In this document: in pieces, positions 42,474 through 50,971 of the stretch
Layout: each line of letters begins with the position of its first letter
Numbering within the stretch: the stretch's first letter is position 1
NCBI RefSeq assembly: GCF_000423105.1
Contig: NZ_AUHI01000008.1
Location: 62,001 to 126,000 of the forward strand
Reading direction: 5' to 3'
Length of the DNA: 64,000 bases
Source: Halalkalibacillus halophilus DSM 18494
GTDB taxonomy: Bacteria > Bacillota > Bacilli > Bacillales > Alkalibacillaceae
Position numbers and translations under genes: made by a program
Notes under the pieces: generated by a model
Told to the model about the DNA's origin: nothing
Databases searched by the model: none
The model's input: the letters and a program-made list of their open reading frames with translations, nothing else

Positions 42474-43928
42474 TTAAGCCCTCTCCAACAAACAAACCGA
42501 CTCCACATGATAAGTCTGTGGAAACATATCCACTGGCTGGATTTCTTTCACTTTATACCCGTTCTTAACTAAGTATTTCATGTCTCTCGCCTGAGTTTCC
42601 GGGTTACAAGATACATACACCACGCGCTTCGGCTTCAATTTCACTACACTTGATAAAAAGGCTTCGTCACTTCCACTTCTGGGAGGATCCAATATGACGA
42701 CATCCGCTTTTTCACCACGAGAAGCCATTTCCGTCATGAACTCGCCGGCGTCACCTTGGTAAAAGCGTGCGTTTTGGATGTCATTCCGTTTGGAGTTACG
42801 AATCGCATCTCCAACAGCATCTTTATTTTGTTCTACTCCAATGACGTTTCCTGCTTTTTCACTCGCTATTAATCCAATCGTTCCAATTCCACAATACGCA
42901 TCAATGACGGTTTCTTGTCCGGTCAATTGAGCCATTTCAATCGCTTTGCCGTACAATTTCTCTGTTTGTGGTGGGTTGATTTGGTAGAAGGACTTGGAGG
43001 AGATCTCAAACGTCAGTCCACCAAGGGTATCGGTAATTGTCCCTTTGCCATAAAGAACCTTTTCTTGATTTCCAAGCACCACGCTCGTATCACGGTCATT
43101 GATGTTGAGTAACACCGTAGAGATTTGAGGGTGTTTCTCACGTAATAGTTTCACAAAGTTTTTCTGTCCTGTGAAAATTGGCGAGGCAGCAACAAGGACG
43201 ACCATGACTTGTCCGCTTTCTTTGCCAACTTTAATCAAGACATGGCGTAAAAATCCTTTGCCGGTATCCTCGTCATACGGCTGCATTTTATACTTTTTCA
43301 TAATGCGTTTAATCGTTTGGGCGATGTCATCGGCTTGTGGGTCTTGAATAAGACATTTGTCAATATCAATGATGCTATGAGAATTAGACGCATAAAGACC
43401 ACCAATGATTTGACGGTCATTTGTCATAGCATATGTCATGTGACTTTTATTTCGATAATCATACGGATGCTTCATCGTCATGATCGGATTCGGCTTACCA
43501 AAAGGTTTCATCAATTTATTAACGACATCTTGCTTAAAATCATTTTGAGCCTGGTTGCTCATATGCTGAAGCTGGCAACCTCCACACTCATAGTAATACG
43601 GACAAGGTGGCGTCACACGGGTTTCGTGAGCCTTAATGATACGTTTCACTTTTGGATTCGCAAAGCGCCCTTTGGCATTAACCAAAATCTCAGCTTTCTC
43701 TCCAGTTAATAGGTGCGGAACCTCAAGCTGTTTACCTTCCCATTCCACAATACCCTTTCCGTCACTGGTAAGTTCTTTACAAGTTACCATAGCAGTCACC
43801 TTATTCTCATTACGTTTTTGAGGCTTCGGTGGACGGGAATTGTTTTTCGGTGGTCCAGATTGCTTTTGGGCTTGTTTCTTATTATTCTTTTTCATTCGTT
43901 TATTTTCGCGTTGTCTACGATTTGTCAT
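42474..43928 (-). CDS. rlmCD: 23S rRNA (uracil-5-)-methyltransferase RlmCD
   Basis: About 484 residues. A basic N-terminal extension (Lys/Arg/Pro-rich, about 45 residues) is followed by a TRAM domain (CKELTSDGKGIVEWEGKQLEVPHLLTGEKAEILV), the Fe-S cluster cysteines CPYYYECGGCQLQHM, the SAM site (VIDAYCGIGTIGL), DPPRSGSDEAF, and the catalytic Cys in YVSCNPETQARDM. In Bacillus it makes m5U747 and m5U1939. ATG at 43928 follows TTAGG; GTG at 43934 is the alternative. Confidence 0.93.
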   Translation of the reverse strand: MTNRRQRENKRMKKNNKKQAQKQSGPPKNNSRPPKPQKRNENKVTAMVTCKELTSDGKGIVEWEGKQLEVPHLLTGEKAEILVNAKGRFANPKVKRIIKAHETRVTPPCPYYYECGGCQLQHMSNQAQNDFKQDVVNKLMKPFGKPNPIMTMKHPYDYRNKSHMTYAMTNDRQIIGGLYASNSHSIIDIDKCLIQDPQADDIAQTIKRIMKKYKMQPYDEDTGKGFLRHVLIKVGKESGQVMVVLVAASPIFTGQKNFVKLLREKHPQISTVLLNINDRDTSVVLGNQEKVLYGKGTITDTLGGLTFEISSKSFYQINPPQTEKLYGKAIEMAQLTGQETVIDAYCGIGTIGLIASEKAGNVIGVEQNKDAVGDAIRNSKRNDIQNARFYQGDAGEFMTEMASRGEKADVVILDPPRSGSDEAFLSSVVKLKPKRVVYVSCNPETQARDMKYLVKNGYKVKEIQPVDMFPQTYHVESVCLLERA

Positions 43929-44018
43929 AAGCACGACCTAACTTCTTTGTAGTATTAATACTTCATTATATATGACTGAAGGTAAACGGTAAAATATATT
44001 CGTCCTATGCAAGACAGC

Positions 44019-44924
44019 CTATGAATCCAATAAGCGATCACGATCGGCAGTGAAGCTTACAGTTAACCAATGCTGGTGACCACGCTGACTTAATGTATCT
44101 TCTAATCGCCTGCGGAAACGGTCTTGTTGTTGAATCGAAAATGATGTTTCGCCATCAACTAATACATCCATCTCAATAAACAATACCGCTCCGACTTTCG
44201 ATACCCTTAACTGATAATCAATTGCCACTGAGTTATTTACAACACTTTCGATTGCTTGGCTCACATCACTTTGGATTCCCTCATGCGGCGCCATATCGAG
44301 CACCTCTTTAAACGCATCCACCATTCCAAGTAACGGAACTTTCAAGAAATAAACAGATGCCATGACAACCATCAGTGGATCTACGTACGGGATCAAACGA
44401 TCAACCCCAACCGTCTGTAAGATTAGTGCAATGATAAATCCAGCAAAAACTGCAGCACTCAATATAGAATCCATTCGCCACTGATTCGCCTCCGCTTTCA
44501 CAAAACCGGATTGCCCAGCCTTACTATTTAAATATCGAAAGTACCCAAAACAAGCAACCGTAGCGAAAAAAGCGTATGCTGTTGCAATTCCAATAGCCGT
44601 CTCACGTCCACCAGATATCAGCGCGTCAACAGCTGAAAACAATGCGCCTAAACAAAGCATAATAATAGCCGCATACTTCACAATGATGACCAGCGGCTCG
44701 ATCATTTGCTTTCCATATGGAAAACGGACCGGATCTTTTTTATTTATAAACCTCGCTGCAAGTAAAGACATGAGTGACAATCCGACACTGATGAATGAAT
44801 ACAGCCCATCAAATAACACCATTTGAGAAGAACTGATTAACCCCAATGCAACACCAGTTATAGAAAATAAGACCGCTCCCCAAATAGAAATCATCAGTAG
44901 CCGATTCTCTGAAACCATAGACAA
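44019..44924 (-). CDS. Cation diffusion facilitator family transporter (COG3965-like)
   Basis: 301 residues, about six helices. Metal-site region VLFDGLYSFISVG (Asp in helix 2) and a second one EANQWRMDSILSAAVFAGFI (Asn and Asp in helix 5) fit the CDF fold. The C-terminal cytoplasmic domain (about residues 205-301) is present. Divalent cation/proton antiport is expected, with Zn, Co or Mn as possible substrates. The start is uncertain: TTG 44924 has better spacing from GGGAG than ATG 44918. It follows the ABC-F gene by 17 bp. Confidence 0.82.
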   Translation of the reverse strand: MSMVSENRLLMISIWGAVLFSITGVALGLISSSQMVLFDGLYSFISVGLSLMSLLAARFINKKDPVRFPYGKQMIEPLVIIVKYAAIIMLCLGALFSAVDALISGGRETAIGIATAYAFFATVACFGYFRYLNSKAGQSGFVKAEANQWRMDSILSAAVFAGFIIALILQTVGVDRLIPYVDPLMVVMASVYFLKVPLLGMVDAFKEVLDMAPHEGIQSDVSQAIESVVNNSVAIDYQLRVSKVGAVLFIEMDVLVDGETSFSIQQQDRFRRRLEDTLSQRGHQHWLTVSFTADRDRLLDS

Positions 44925-44941
44925 TGTCGTTCACTCCCTAC

Positions 44942-46519
44942 TTATTTGTTCTCTAAATTCTTTTTCTCACGTAACAAATCTTGAAATAATTGGTCTAGCT
45001 CTTCCGTTGGTTCTATACTTAATTGACTAAGGACATTCGTTATTTCCATTTCCACCCTCAACAACTCCTCTTCATACCTTGAGTGCTGAGTTGTCGATAC
45101 GGATTGACTTTCTATAAATTTTCTATAATCCTCATCAAAAATAGTGATATGGTCATTTTTAAAGGAAAATATTCTAGTAGCTGTATTTTCTAAGAATCTC
45201 CTGTCATGAGAGACATAAAGGATGGTTCCAGGGTAATCTTTGAATAAGGATTCTAATGATTCAACGGCATCAATATCTAAAAAATTTGTTGGTTCATCTA
45301 AAATGAGAACATTCGCATCACTTACTAACAGCTTACCTATTGCTACTTTAACACGCTCTCCTCCACTCAACACATGAATTGGTTTAAAGACTTCACCACG
45401 AAAGAAACCTAGTCGAGCCAAAATAATTCTTATTAAAGATTCATCCTGAGAAGATGTTTTTCTAACATTAGTCAGTATGTCCTCCTCCTCATTTAATACT
45501 TCAAGCATTTGGCTAAAGTATCCGATTGATACAGAAGGTGATATTCTAATTTCTTCTGACTCGCTCATTATCTTTTTTAAAAAGGTTGTCTTTCCAGCTC
45601 CGTTAGGTCCAATTATCGCAACTTTTTCACCTGCTTTAATGGAGAAATCGATTGGATTCCAAAGTTTCTTTCCTTCTATCACACCGGCTAGCTTTTCCCC
45701 TTTTATAATCGTCCGATTCTTTAGTTGATTTTCATTAATGAGCTCCATTTTAATGGGTGGATCCTCTTTCTTCTTTTCAACTTTTTCTAGTTGATCAAGT
45801 CGTGTTTGAATGGATGAAACACCACTATGGAGCTTCTTTTGCTTTTTTGCAAAGTATGGTTTTGCCCCGGTTATTCTTGCTTCAGAGGACGAAACACTCT
45901 TTGGCTTATAAGTAGCCCTTTCAGCCTTCCTTTCTTTTTGAATCATCGCATCTTCTAGTTGTTTACGTTTTTGAACATATTTTTCATACCTTTTTTCATG
46001 ATGCTTAATCTCCAACTCTTTTTGTTGTTGATAAGTTGAATAATCTCCCTTATAAATGTGAACCTGCCCATCTTCCATTTCCCATATTTGAGAACACACT
46101 TCATCCAAAAACTTTCGATCATGAGACACGACAATGCAGGCACCTCTGCACATTTTTAAACGTTCCTCAAGTCTCTCTACATTTTCTAGGTCAAGGTGGG
46201 TTGTCGGTTCATCTGCTACCAGAAGACCCGCTGACTGAGACATCGCGTCATCGATCGTAGCCAGAGATATTTCACCACCACTCTTCTCTTCATTATAAGG
46301 CTTCAACTGAGGGATGTATGATACCTCAGTCCTTCTTTCCACAAACCCTGTAGTTGGTTCTTCAAATCCAGCCAATACACGAAGGAGCGTTGTCTTACCC
46401 GCCCCATTCGCCCCAACAAGTCCAATTCTGTCCTTATCCTGTATAGTAATTTGATCTATATGGAATAATGTCCGATCTCTGACTTCACAACGTACATCTT
46501 GTAAACGAATCAATGCCAT
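44942..46519 (-). CDS. ABC-F ribosomal-protection protein (Vga/VmlR-like)
   Basis: 525 residues: two ABC domains in one chain with Walker A GANGAGKTTL and GPNGAGKTTF, signatures SGGEISLA and LSGGERVKVA, Walker B LLVADEPTTHLD and VLILDEPTNFLD. The interdomain linker (about residues 170-265) is long and basic (KHHEKRYEKYVQKRKQLE, KERKAERATYKPKSV), as in antibiotic-resistance ABC-F proteins. There are no membrane helices. It likely displaces lincosamides, streptogramin A or pleuromutilins from the ribosome. The 5' leader is an attenuator, described separately. Confidence 0.88.
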   Translation of the reverse strand: MALIRLQDVRCEVRDRTLFHIDQITIQDKDRIGLVGANGAGKTTLLRVLAGFEEPTTGFVERRTEVSYIPQLKPYNEEKSGGEISLATIDDAMSQSAGLLVADEPTTHLDLENVERLEERLKMCRGACIVVSHDRKFLDEVCSQIWEMEDGQVHIYKGDYSTYQQQKELEIKHHEKRYEKYVQKRKQLEDAMIQKERKAERATYKPKSVSSSEARITGAKPYFAKKQKKLHSGVSSIQTRLDQLEKVEKKKEDPPIKMELINENQLKNRTIIKGEKLAGVIEGKKLWNPIDFSIKAGEKVAIIGPNGAGKTTFLKKIMSESEEIRISPSVSIGYFSQMLEVLNEEEDILTNVRKTSSQDESLIRIILARLGFFRGEVFKPIHVLSGGERVKVAIGKLLVSDANVLILDEPTNFLDIDAVESLESLFKDYPGTILYVSHDRRFLENTATRIFSFKNDHITIFDEDYRKFIESQSVSTTQHSRYEEELLRVEMEITNVLSQLSIEPTEELDQLFQDLLREKKNLENK

Positions 46520-46557
46520 ATCTATCTACTCCTTTAATATTTCGTAGCACTTTTACA

Positions 46558-46600
46558 TAAAAAAGTGCCCCTATTCTTGAATTTACACGTTCAGAATAGG
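46558..46600 (-). terminator. Attenuator terminator of the ABC-F gene
   Basis: Eight-bp stem CCTATTCT/AGAATAGG with a 15-nt loop, followed by GGCAC and TTTTTT, 40 bp before the ABC-F start. Confidence 0.8.
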
Positions 46601-46670
46601 AGGCATAGATAGACCTATATATTAGTGAGCAAATTAAAGGCCTACTAACCCTATTCTGAACAAAGATAAA

Positions 46671-46718
46671 TTACCACCTCAAAAAGCCCTTCTTATAAGG
46701 GTGGATAATTATAGTCAT
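46671..46718 (-). CDS. Candidate leader peptide of the ABC-F attenuator (15 aa)
   Basis: ATG at 46718, MTIIIHPYKKGFLRW then TAA, in the leader about 60 nt after the predicted start of transcription. It has only a weak AAAGAAC ribosome binding site. Its stop is 10 nt before the antiterminator arm, so a ribosome on it could decide the fold. A second tiny frame beginning TTG after GAGGTGG (about 46662) overlaps the arm itself and is an alternative sensor. Confidence 0.45.
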   Translation of the reverse strand: MTIIIHPYKKGFLRW

Positions 46719-46786
46719 TTGTTCTTTAAAATAGGATTAGTACTTCATTGGCCTAATGTTCACCTGCTTTCCATTAATTAACTGTA

Positions 46787-46815
46787 ATTTTATTTATTTA
46801 TCTCCACAATGTCAA
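46787..46815 (-). promoter_or_regulatory. Sigma-A promoter of the ABC-F leader
   Basis: Minus strand TTGACA (46810-46815), 17 bp, TAAAAT (46787-46792). Confidence 0.8.
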
Positions 46816-46913
46816 CTGGTAAATAGATTCCAATCATTTTCAGTAGAATGCTAGTAATTACATACAACACATTTATTATTTATAGGAAAAACTGGTGCCA
46901 ATTCAGTGGTAAA

Positions 46914-48164
46914 TTACCCCTTACTAAAAAGATTAACATTTTCAATATCAGGAAGCTTTCTTAATACTGAATTGCTTAACCATACCAAACTGAAGACCAC
47001 CATTGAAATGCTACAAACCATAACAGGTAAAACTGGTGTAAATGTCTCCCCTATTGCTCCTCCAACCAATGCACCGAGGGGAATACCTAACGAGGCCATG
47101 CTTGTTAAAACCGTAATAACTCTTCCAATGTATTCCGTCTCCACCTGTTGTTGAATAGAGGAGAAGACAAGTATGTTAAGGATTCCGATAGAGATCGCTC
47201 CTAAACTGAATAAAATGAGGGAAGCTATAAAAGGTAAAGTGGCTGTCCCCATCCACATAACTCCGGAAGCTAAGTAAGCGATAATCATTAACTTTCCAAA
47301 ATCTATATGCTTAATTTTGGGGGTGATGAGCGTGCCAATCATAATACCTATTGATAGTGATGCTAAATAAAACCCGTACGCTGCTTCTAAACCGTCACCT
47401 TTTATAAGCGAGAAGGCAGGTAAATTAGTCGTCATGATTGCCATAGCTATATTGATAAATACGATCGAACCAATCATTTTAGGAATTAAAGATTCGCTTA
47501 TATATGTAAATCCTGCTTTTAAGTCGTTTTTGTATCCTGTAATAGCTGTACGCATTGAAGAAGATTTTTCTCTTTCAATAGTTGGTTGCTTAAAGTTGAA
47601 GAAGATATAGAGAATCGATACTAATAATATACAACTAGCAGTAATCCCTATAGCTGGGACAGCCCCGATCAACGTCACTAAAATACCAGCCACAGCTATA
47701 AACACAATATCCATCGCTTCTCGAATGGTTTGTAAGTATGTATTTGCTTCCACAACATAACCTTTACCAACAATTACGGGTAAAATAGTTGATTCAATAG
47801 GGTATGTATACTGGCTAAATAAACTTGCAATAAATAAGATTACAATGACATACCAGACATCGGTTCCGACAGTATAATGCAATAGCGGAATCGTAAATAA
47901 TATCATCGCTTTAATCAAGTTACTATAAACTAAACCATTTTTATATTTAGCATAGTTAGCTAAAGGAGCAATTAAAAATGCCAGTGTACTTGCTAAAGAA
48001 ATGGCAAATACCGCGAAACCAGAATACAACACACTCCCACTTAAGTTAAGAACAAGTAACATCCCAGCAATTAAGAAAATTCCACTTCCAATACTGTTAA
48101 TAAGAACACCTGTCATCAAAATTAAAAAGTTCCTTTCAACTACAAATGGTTTCACCTTTATCAT
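46914..48164 (-). CDS. MFS transporter, MefA-like/DUF894-type exporter
   Basis: 416 residues with about twelve helices and a cytoplasmic basic loop FKQPTIEREKSSSMRTAITGYKNDLKAGF between the halves. The start NFLILMTGVLINSIGSGIFLIAGMLLVLNLSGS is typical of the macrolide-exporter-like MFS group. Substrate unknown. Its ATG overlaps the stop of the upstream regulator (ATGA), so the two form an operon. The next gene downstream is the ABC-F protein with a separate promoter; together they form a drug-response cluster. Confidence 0.82.
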   Translation of the reverse strand: MIKVKPFVVERNFLILMTGVLINSIGSGIFLIAGMLLVLNLSGSVLYSGFAVFAISLASTLAFLIAPLANYAKYKNGLVYSNLIKAMILFTIPLLHYTVGTDVWYVIVILFIASLFSQYTYPIESTILPVIVGKGYVVEANTYLQTIREAMDIVFIAVAGILVTLIGAVPAIGITASCILLVSILYIFFNFKQPTIEREKSSSMRTAITGYKNDLKAGFTYISESLIPKMIGSIVFINIAMAIMTTNLPAFSLIKGDGLEAAYGFYLASLSIGIMIGTLITPKIKHIDFGKLMIIAYLASGVMWMGTATLPFIASLILFSLGAISIGILNILVFSSIQQQVETEYIGRVITVLTSMASLGIPLGALVGGAIGETFTPVLPVMVCSISMVVFSLVWLSNSVLRKLPDIENVNLFSKG

Positions 48165-48643
48165 TCACCTTCCTCCTCTTTGTATTCCTTAATTTGATAT
48201 TCGACAGTATATGGCGATTGTTCTTCTGAATCTTTTTCTTTAAAAGATAGGTGACCGTATTTAAAGAGGAGTTCATGTAGTTCTTCACTAAACTGTTCAA
48301 GAAGTTTTTGAGACAGATAGATGTTTACAGACCTTCCATCAACATAATCCTTTTTCTGATCTGGATTCTCAAAGTTTATTGCTTTTGCTCTATAATACTT
48401 TTCAACAACACCCTTGTCCGTATTTACACTTTCAACCTCCAGTATGTCGTGCTTCATAAGCTGTTGAATATGATAGTAAATCGTACCAGGATTCTTCCCT
48501 AATAAATCAGCTGTTTGCTTCGGTGTCATTGCTTGCTCAAAAAGCAAGGCAATTATATTTGACCGAAGCGGATTTGAAATCACCTTTTGTTGCTCCCAAT
48601 TGATCTCCATAGTCGTGGATCTAACTAAATCTTTTCTGTCCAT
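48161..48643 (-). CDS. ArsR-type winged-helix transcriptional regulator
   Basis: 160 residues. HTH: ISNPLRSNIIALLFEQAMTPKQTADLLGKNPGTIYYHIQQLMKHDILEVESV, a clear winged-helix with the recognition helix NPGTIYYHIQQLMKH. The C-terminal half is acidic and may sense a ligand. It is translationally coupled to the MFS exporter and probably controls it. GAAGGTGAT precedes the ATG. Confidence 0.85.
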   Translation of the reverse strand: MDRKDLVRSTTMEINWEQQKVISNPLRSNIIALLFEQAMTPKQTADLLGKNPGTIYYHIQQLMKHDILEVESVNTDKGVVEKYYRAKAINFENPDQKKDYVDGRSVNIYLSQKLLEQFSEELHELLFKYGHLSFKEKDSEEQSPYTVEYQIKEYKEEEGE

Positions 48644-48787
48644 GCGATCACCTTCTTCATATAGATTGATTTATATTTTTAAATCGATTTATAAATCCAA
48701 ATCATTATTTATATATACTTTACATTTATTTCAATAAAAGTGCAACTAGTTTCAAGAAAATTAATTGATTTAAACTTTTTCCTCTTT

Positions 48788-48909
48788 CTATCAGACGTTA
48801 ATTTTCTCTATCAGTCGTTAGACACTTTCTATCAGTCGTTAATTTCCTCTATCAGTCGTTAGACACTTTCTATCAGTTGTTAAATTCCTCTATCAATCGT
48901 TAGACTTTC
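48788..48909. repeat. Six alternating 20/21-bp tandem repeats (41-bp period)
   Basis: CTATCAG(T/A)CGTTA starts at 48788, 48808, 48829, 48849, 48870 and 48890, spaced 20, 21, 20, 21, 20 bp. The linkers alternate between an ATTTCCT type and a GACACTTT type, so the true unit is about 41 bp, present three times. It is non-coding, in the gap between the HTH gene and a lipoprotein gene. Confidence 0.88.
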
Positions 48910-48989
48910 TAGAAAGGTATTAAATACCAGATATTGAAACTTATGATACACTGAGGCTATCTTAGTTAAGTAGGATTAGGAGGATAAAA

Positions 48990-49463
48990 ATGAAGAAATT
49001 CATATTAACTCTGTTTATTATTGCTATAGGTTTTATGGTGTCCGGCTGTAATTTCTTCGAAGATCAAATTAACTCTGAAGAGCAAAGCCCGACATTTGAA
49101 GTGGATGGTCAAACCATGCACGGAGTAGAAGAAGAGTTCGGGATCGTTAAACAAAATGGTAAAGAAAATGAACCAGAGTTTATCGCTAGTGATCAAGGGA
49201 GACTTTATCGTGTTTATTTTTGGAGTGACAATGATTTAGTAGGAAAAACTTATAGTATGGAGGCTACACATACAGAAAGCGGAACGACAAAAGAGTTATA
49301 TGAATGGGGAATTGATCCTAATGATAATACATCCCTCCCCGGGGATACGCACAGTGGTGCTAAATTTGGATTCGATGAAGACGATGCTGGATTATGGCAA
49401 ATTGATGTGAAGGTTGAAAATGAACTTTATACTAGCTTCATAATTGAAGTAGAGGAACCTTAA
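48990..49463 (+). CDS. Lipoprotein, DUF4871-like
   Basis: 157 residues: signal peptide MKKFILTLFIIAIGFMVSGC, then an acidic domain with LYRVYFWSDNDLVGKTYSMEAT, GDTHSGAKFGF and LWQIDVKVENELYTSFIIEVEE. The beta-sandwich-like plan (GLWQIDVKV near the end) resembles DUF4871 lipoproteins. Function unknown. AGGAGGA precedes the ATG, and an intrinsic terminator follows. Confidence 0.7.
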   Translation: MKKFILTLFIIAIGFMVSGCNFFEDQINSEEQSPTFEVDGQTMHGVEEEFGIVKQNGKENEPEFIASDQGRLYRVYFWSDNDLVGKTYSMEATHTESGTTKELYEWGIDPNDNTSLPGDTHSGAKFGFDEDDAGLWQIDVKVENELYTSFIIEVEEP

Positions 49464-49486
49464 TGAAGACAATAAAATAAAAAAAG

Positions 49487-49519
49487 AAAGAGCACATTCG
49501 TTTGAAATGTGCTCTTTTT
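49487..49519 (+). terminator. Intrinsic terminator
   Basis: AAAGAGCACATT pairs perfectly (12 bp) with AATGTGCTCTTT around CGTTTGA, then TT. An A-run precedes it, so it may act for the convergent GNAT gene as well. Confidence 0.9.
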
Positions 49520-49537
49520 AGCTATATAGTAATGAAC

Positions 49538-50107
49538 TTACTTAATCGAATTTTTATAGTAAATAAGATTGTCCGTCCACTCACCGAACTCAAAGATGAA
49601 TTTTTCTCTTGTACATTCATACTTCAATCCAACACTCTTAGCTAAATTGATAGAAGCTTCGTTATCTAAATTAATATGTGCTTCTAACCGATGGAATTTC
49701 AAATCATTAAATCCTATAGTCAGTCCTTTTCTTACAGCTTCCTTACCGTACCCCATTCCCCAATACTGGTTATGAATAGAGTAGCCGAGTCTTCCCCATT
49801 GAAAGTCCTCTCTTTCTAATGTTGAAAAATCGACCATACCTAAATGTGTACCATCTTCTTTTCTAAACACTCCAAATACATATGCGGTATCAGCATGGGC
49901 TAACTTCCGATGTTTATGAACCAAACCTTCAAACCAATCTTTCGTGCATTCGCTCATATCCATTTTCCCTTGATCGTGACGATGCTTGGATGGATATCGA
50001 TTGGAGAATTCTTTATACCAATTTTCATAATCAGTGTTTTTCAGCGGCCTGATTACTAGTCTTTCCGTCTCAGTAACCAGTTCAAAATTTTCCTCTTTTA
50101 CTGTCAA
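49538..50107 (-). CDS. GNAT-family acetyltransferase, RimJ/RimL-like
   Basis: 189 residues: TETERLVIRPLKNTDYENWYKEFSNRYPS at the N-terminus, acetyl-CoA loop QYWGMGYGKEAV and FNDLKFHRLEAHINLDNEASINLAKSVGLKYE near the end. Start TTG at 50107 after AAGGAGATG. Substrate unknown. It stands alone between two terminators. Confidence 0.88.
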   Translation of the reverse strand: MTVKEENFELVTETERLVIRPLKNTDYENWYKEFSNRYPSKHRHDQGKMDMSECTKDWFEGLVHKHRKLAHADTAYVFGVFRKEDGTHLGMVDFSTLEREDFQWGRLGYSIHNQYWGMGYGKEAVRKGLTIGFNDLKFHRLEAHINLDNEASINLAKSVGLKYECTREKFIFEFGEWTDNLIYYKNSIK

Positions 50108-50310
50108 TATAACATCTCCTTAGGCTTTTTTCGTTCCTGCTAACAACATATAAGTTATGAATCTCTTTTATTGTTTTTGCCATAAGCCATCACACCCTTC
50201 ATTTAGTAATGAAACATTTATGTACTTAAATTCTTTAGTTGATTTAATTTCCATATATTATATCATAGAAATATGGAAAAAATAGTTTAAATAATGTGTG
50301 GTGGTAGCCA

Positions 50311-50562
50311 ATGAAATGGAAACTTAGAATACCGATGATCCTGTTTATATTTGGCTTCGTTTCAGGAATCTATCAATATTACTCAAGCATATTCATCACT
50401 GAAAATTATCTACTAAACAGTATTCAGTTCTTAACTTCAGTAGGAATTCCTATATACATACTTGAGAAAACGAAAATTAACGAAAAGAAAGTAAGCGTCG
50501 CGATTGGGTTGACACTGATCCTTGCAGGAGTAATATTTGATTATGTAATGGTAAAGAGTTAA
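50311..50562 (+). CDS. Small membrane protein (83 aa)
   Basis: Two to three hydrophobic segments: RIPMILFIFGFVSGIYQYY, LNSIQFLTSVGIPIYILE and KVSVAIGLTLILAGVIFDYVM. A GGTGG site precedes the ATG. No family recognised. The GRAM-domain gene follows after 32 bp, likely in the same transcript. Confidence 0.6.
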   Translation: MKWKLRIPMILFIFGFVSGIYQYYSSIFITENYLLNSIQFLTSVGIPIYILEKTKINEKKVSVAIGLTLILAGVIFDYVMVKS

Positions 50563-50594
50563 TTTAGCTTTGATTTTTAAAAAGGAGTGGTCTA

Positions 50595-50894
50595 ATGTCA
50601 GAAACCTATGTATATGGAGGCGTGGCTAATCTTTTCAAAGGGATTGAAGCTGTTGGTGGAGATTTATATTTAACGAACCATGCTCTCATACATCGCCCAC
50701 ATAAAATGAATATCCAATCTGGTGAGACTAAGATTGATTTGAGCAATATTACTGAAGTTACCACCAGAAACACATTTTTTATTGTTCCAAACGGCCTTCA
50801 TGTAAAAACAACAGATGGAAAATCATACAAACTAGTAGTTAAAGACCGTGATAGTTGGATGGATAAAATTAATTCACTTAGAAAAACTCAATAA
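50595..50894 (+). CDS. GRAM/PH-like domain protein
   Basis: 99 residues: GGVANLFKGIEAVGGDLYLTNHALIHRPH, SNITEVTTRNTFFIVPNGLHVKTTDGKSYKLVV. This strand order (LYLTNxxL...I..V.....GLHVKTxDGKxYxLVV) is the GRAM fold, expected to bind lipids or proteins at the membrane. AAAGGAGTGG precedes the ATG. Function unknown; a terminator follows. Confidence 0.72.
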   Translation: MSETYVYGGVANLFKGIEAVGGDLYLTNHALIHRPHKMNIQSGETKIDLSNITEVTTRNTFFIVPNGLHVKTTDGKSYKLVVKDRDSWMDKINSLRKTQ

Positions 50895-50918
50895 ACATAT
50901 AAATGCAAAGCATAAAAA

Positions 50919-50953
50919 TAGAGCATCAAGTCGCCCACACAACTTGATGCTCT
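50919..50953. terminator. Bidirectional terminator
   Basis: AGAGCATCAAGT and its perfect complement form a 12-bp stem between the convergent GRAM and choline dehydrogenase genes, with TTTCT one side and AAAAAT the other. Confidence 0.85.
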
Positions 50954-50971
50954 TTCTATTCATCTTAAAAT

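Larger units (their letters stand above)
46520..46780 (-). promoter_or_regulatory. Ribosome-mediated attenuator leader of the ABC-F gene
   Basis: The minus-strand leader holds a terminator (AGAATAGG/CCTATTCT arms at 46593-46600 and 46570-46577, T6 at 46559-46564). A perfect 12-bp competitor GTTCAGAATAGG at 46650-46661 pairs with 46589-46600. The competing fold would be an antiterminator. Short open frames precede it. This is the layout known for vmlR- and erm-type genes, where a drug-stalled ribosome switches the fold. Confidence 0.82.

Noticed and set aside
50170..50215. Minus-strand 11-codon frame MAYGKNNKRDS upstream of the GNAT gene
   Set aside because: Too short and poorly placed to separate from chance; no partner structure for a leader peptide is visible.
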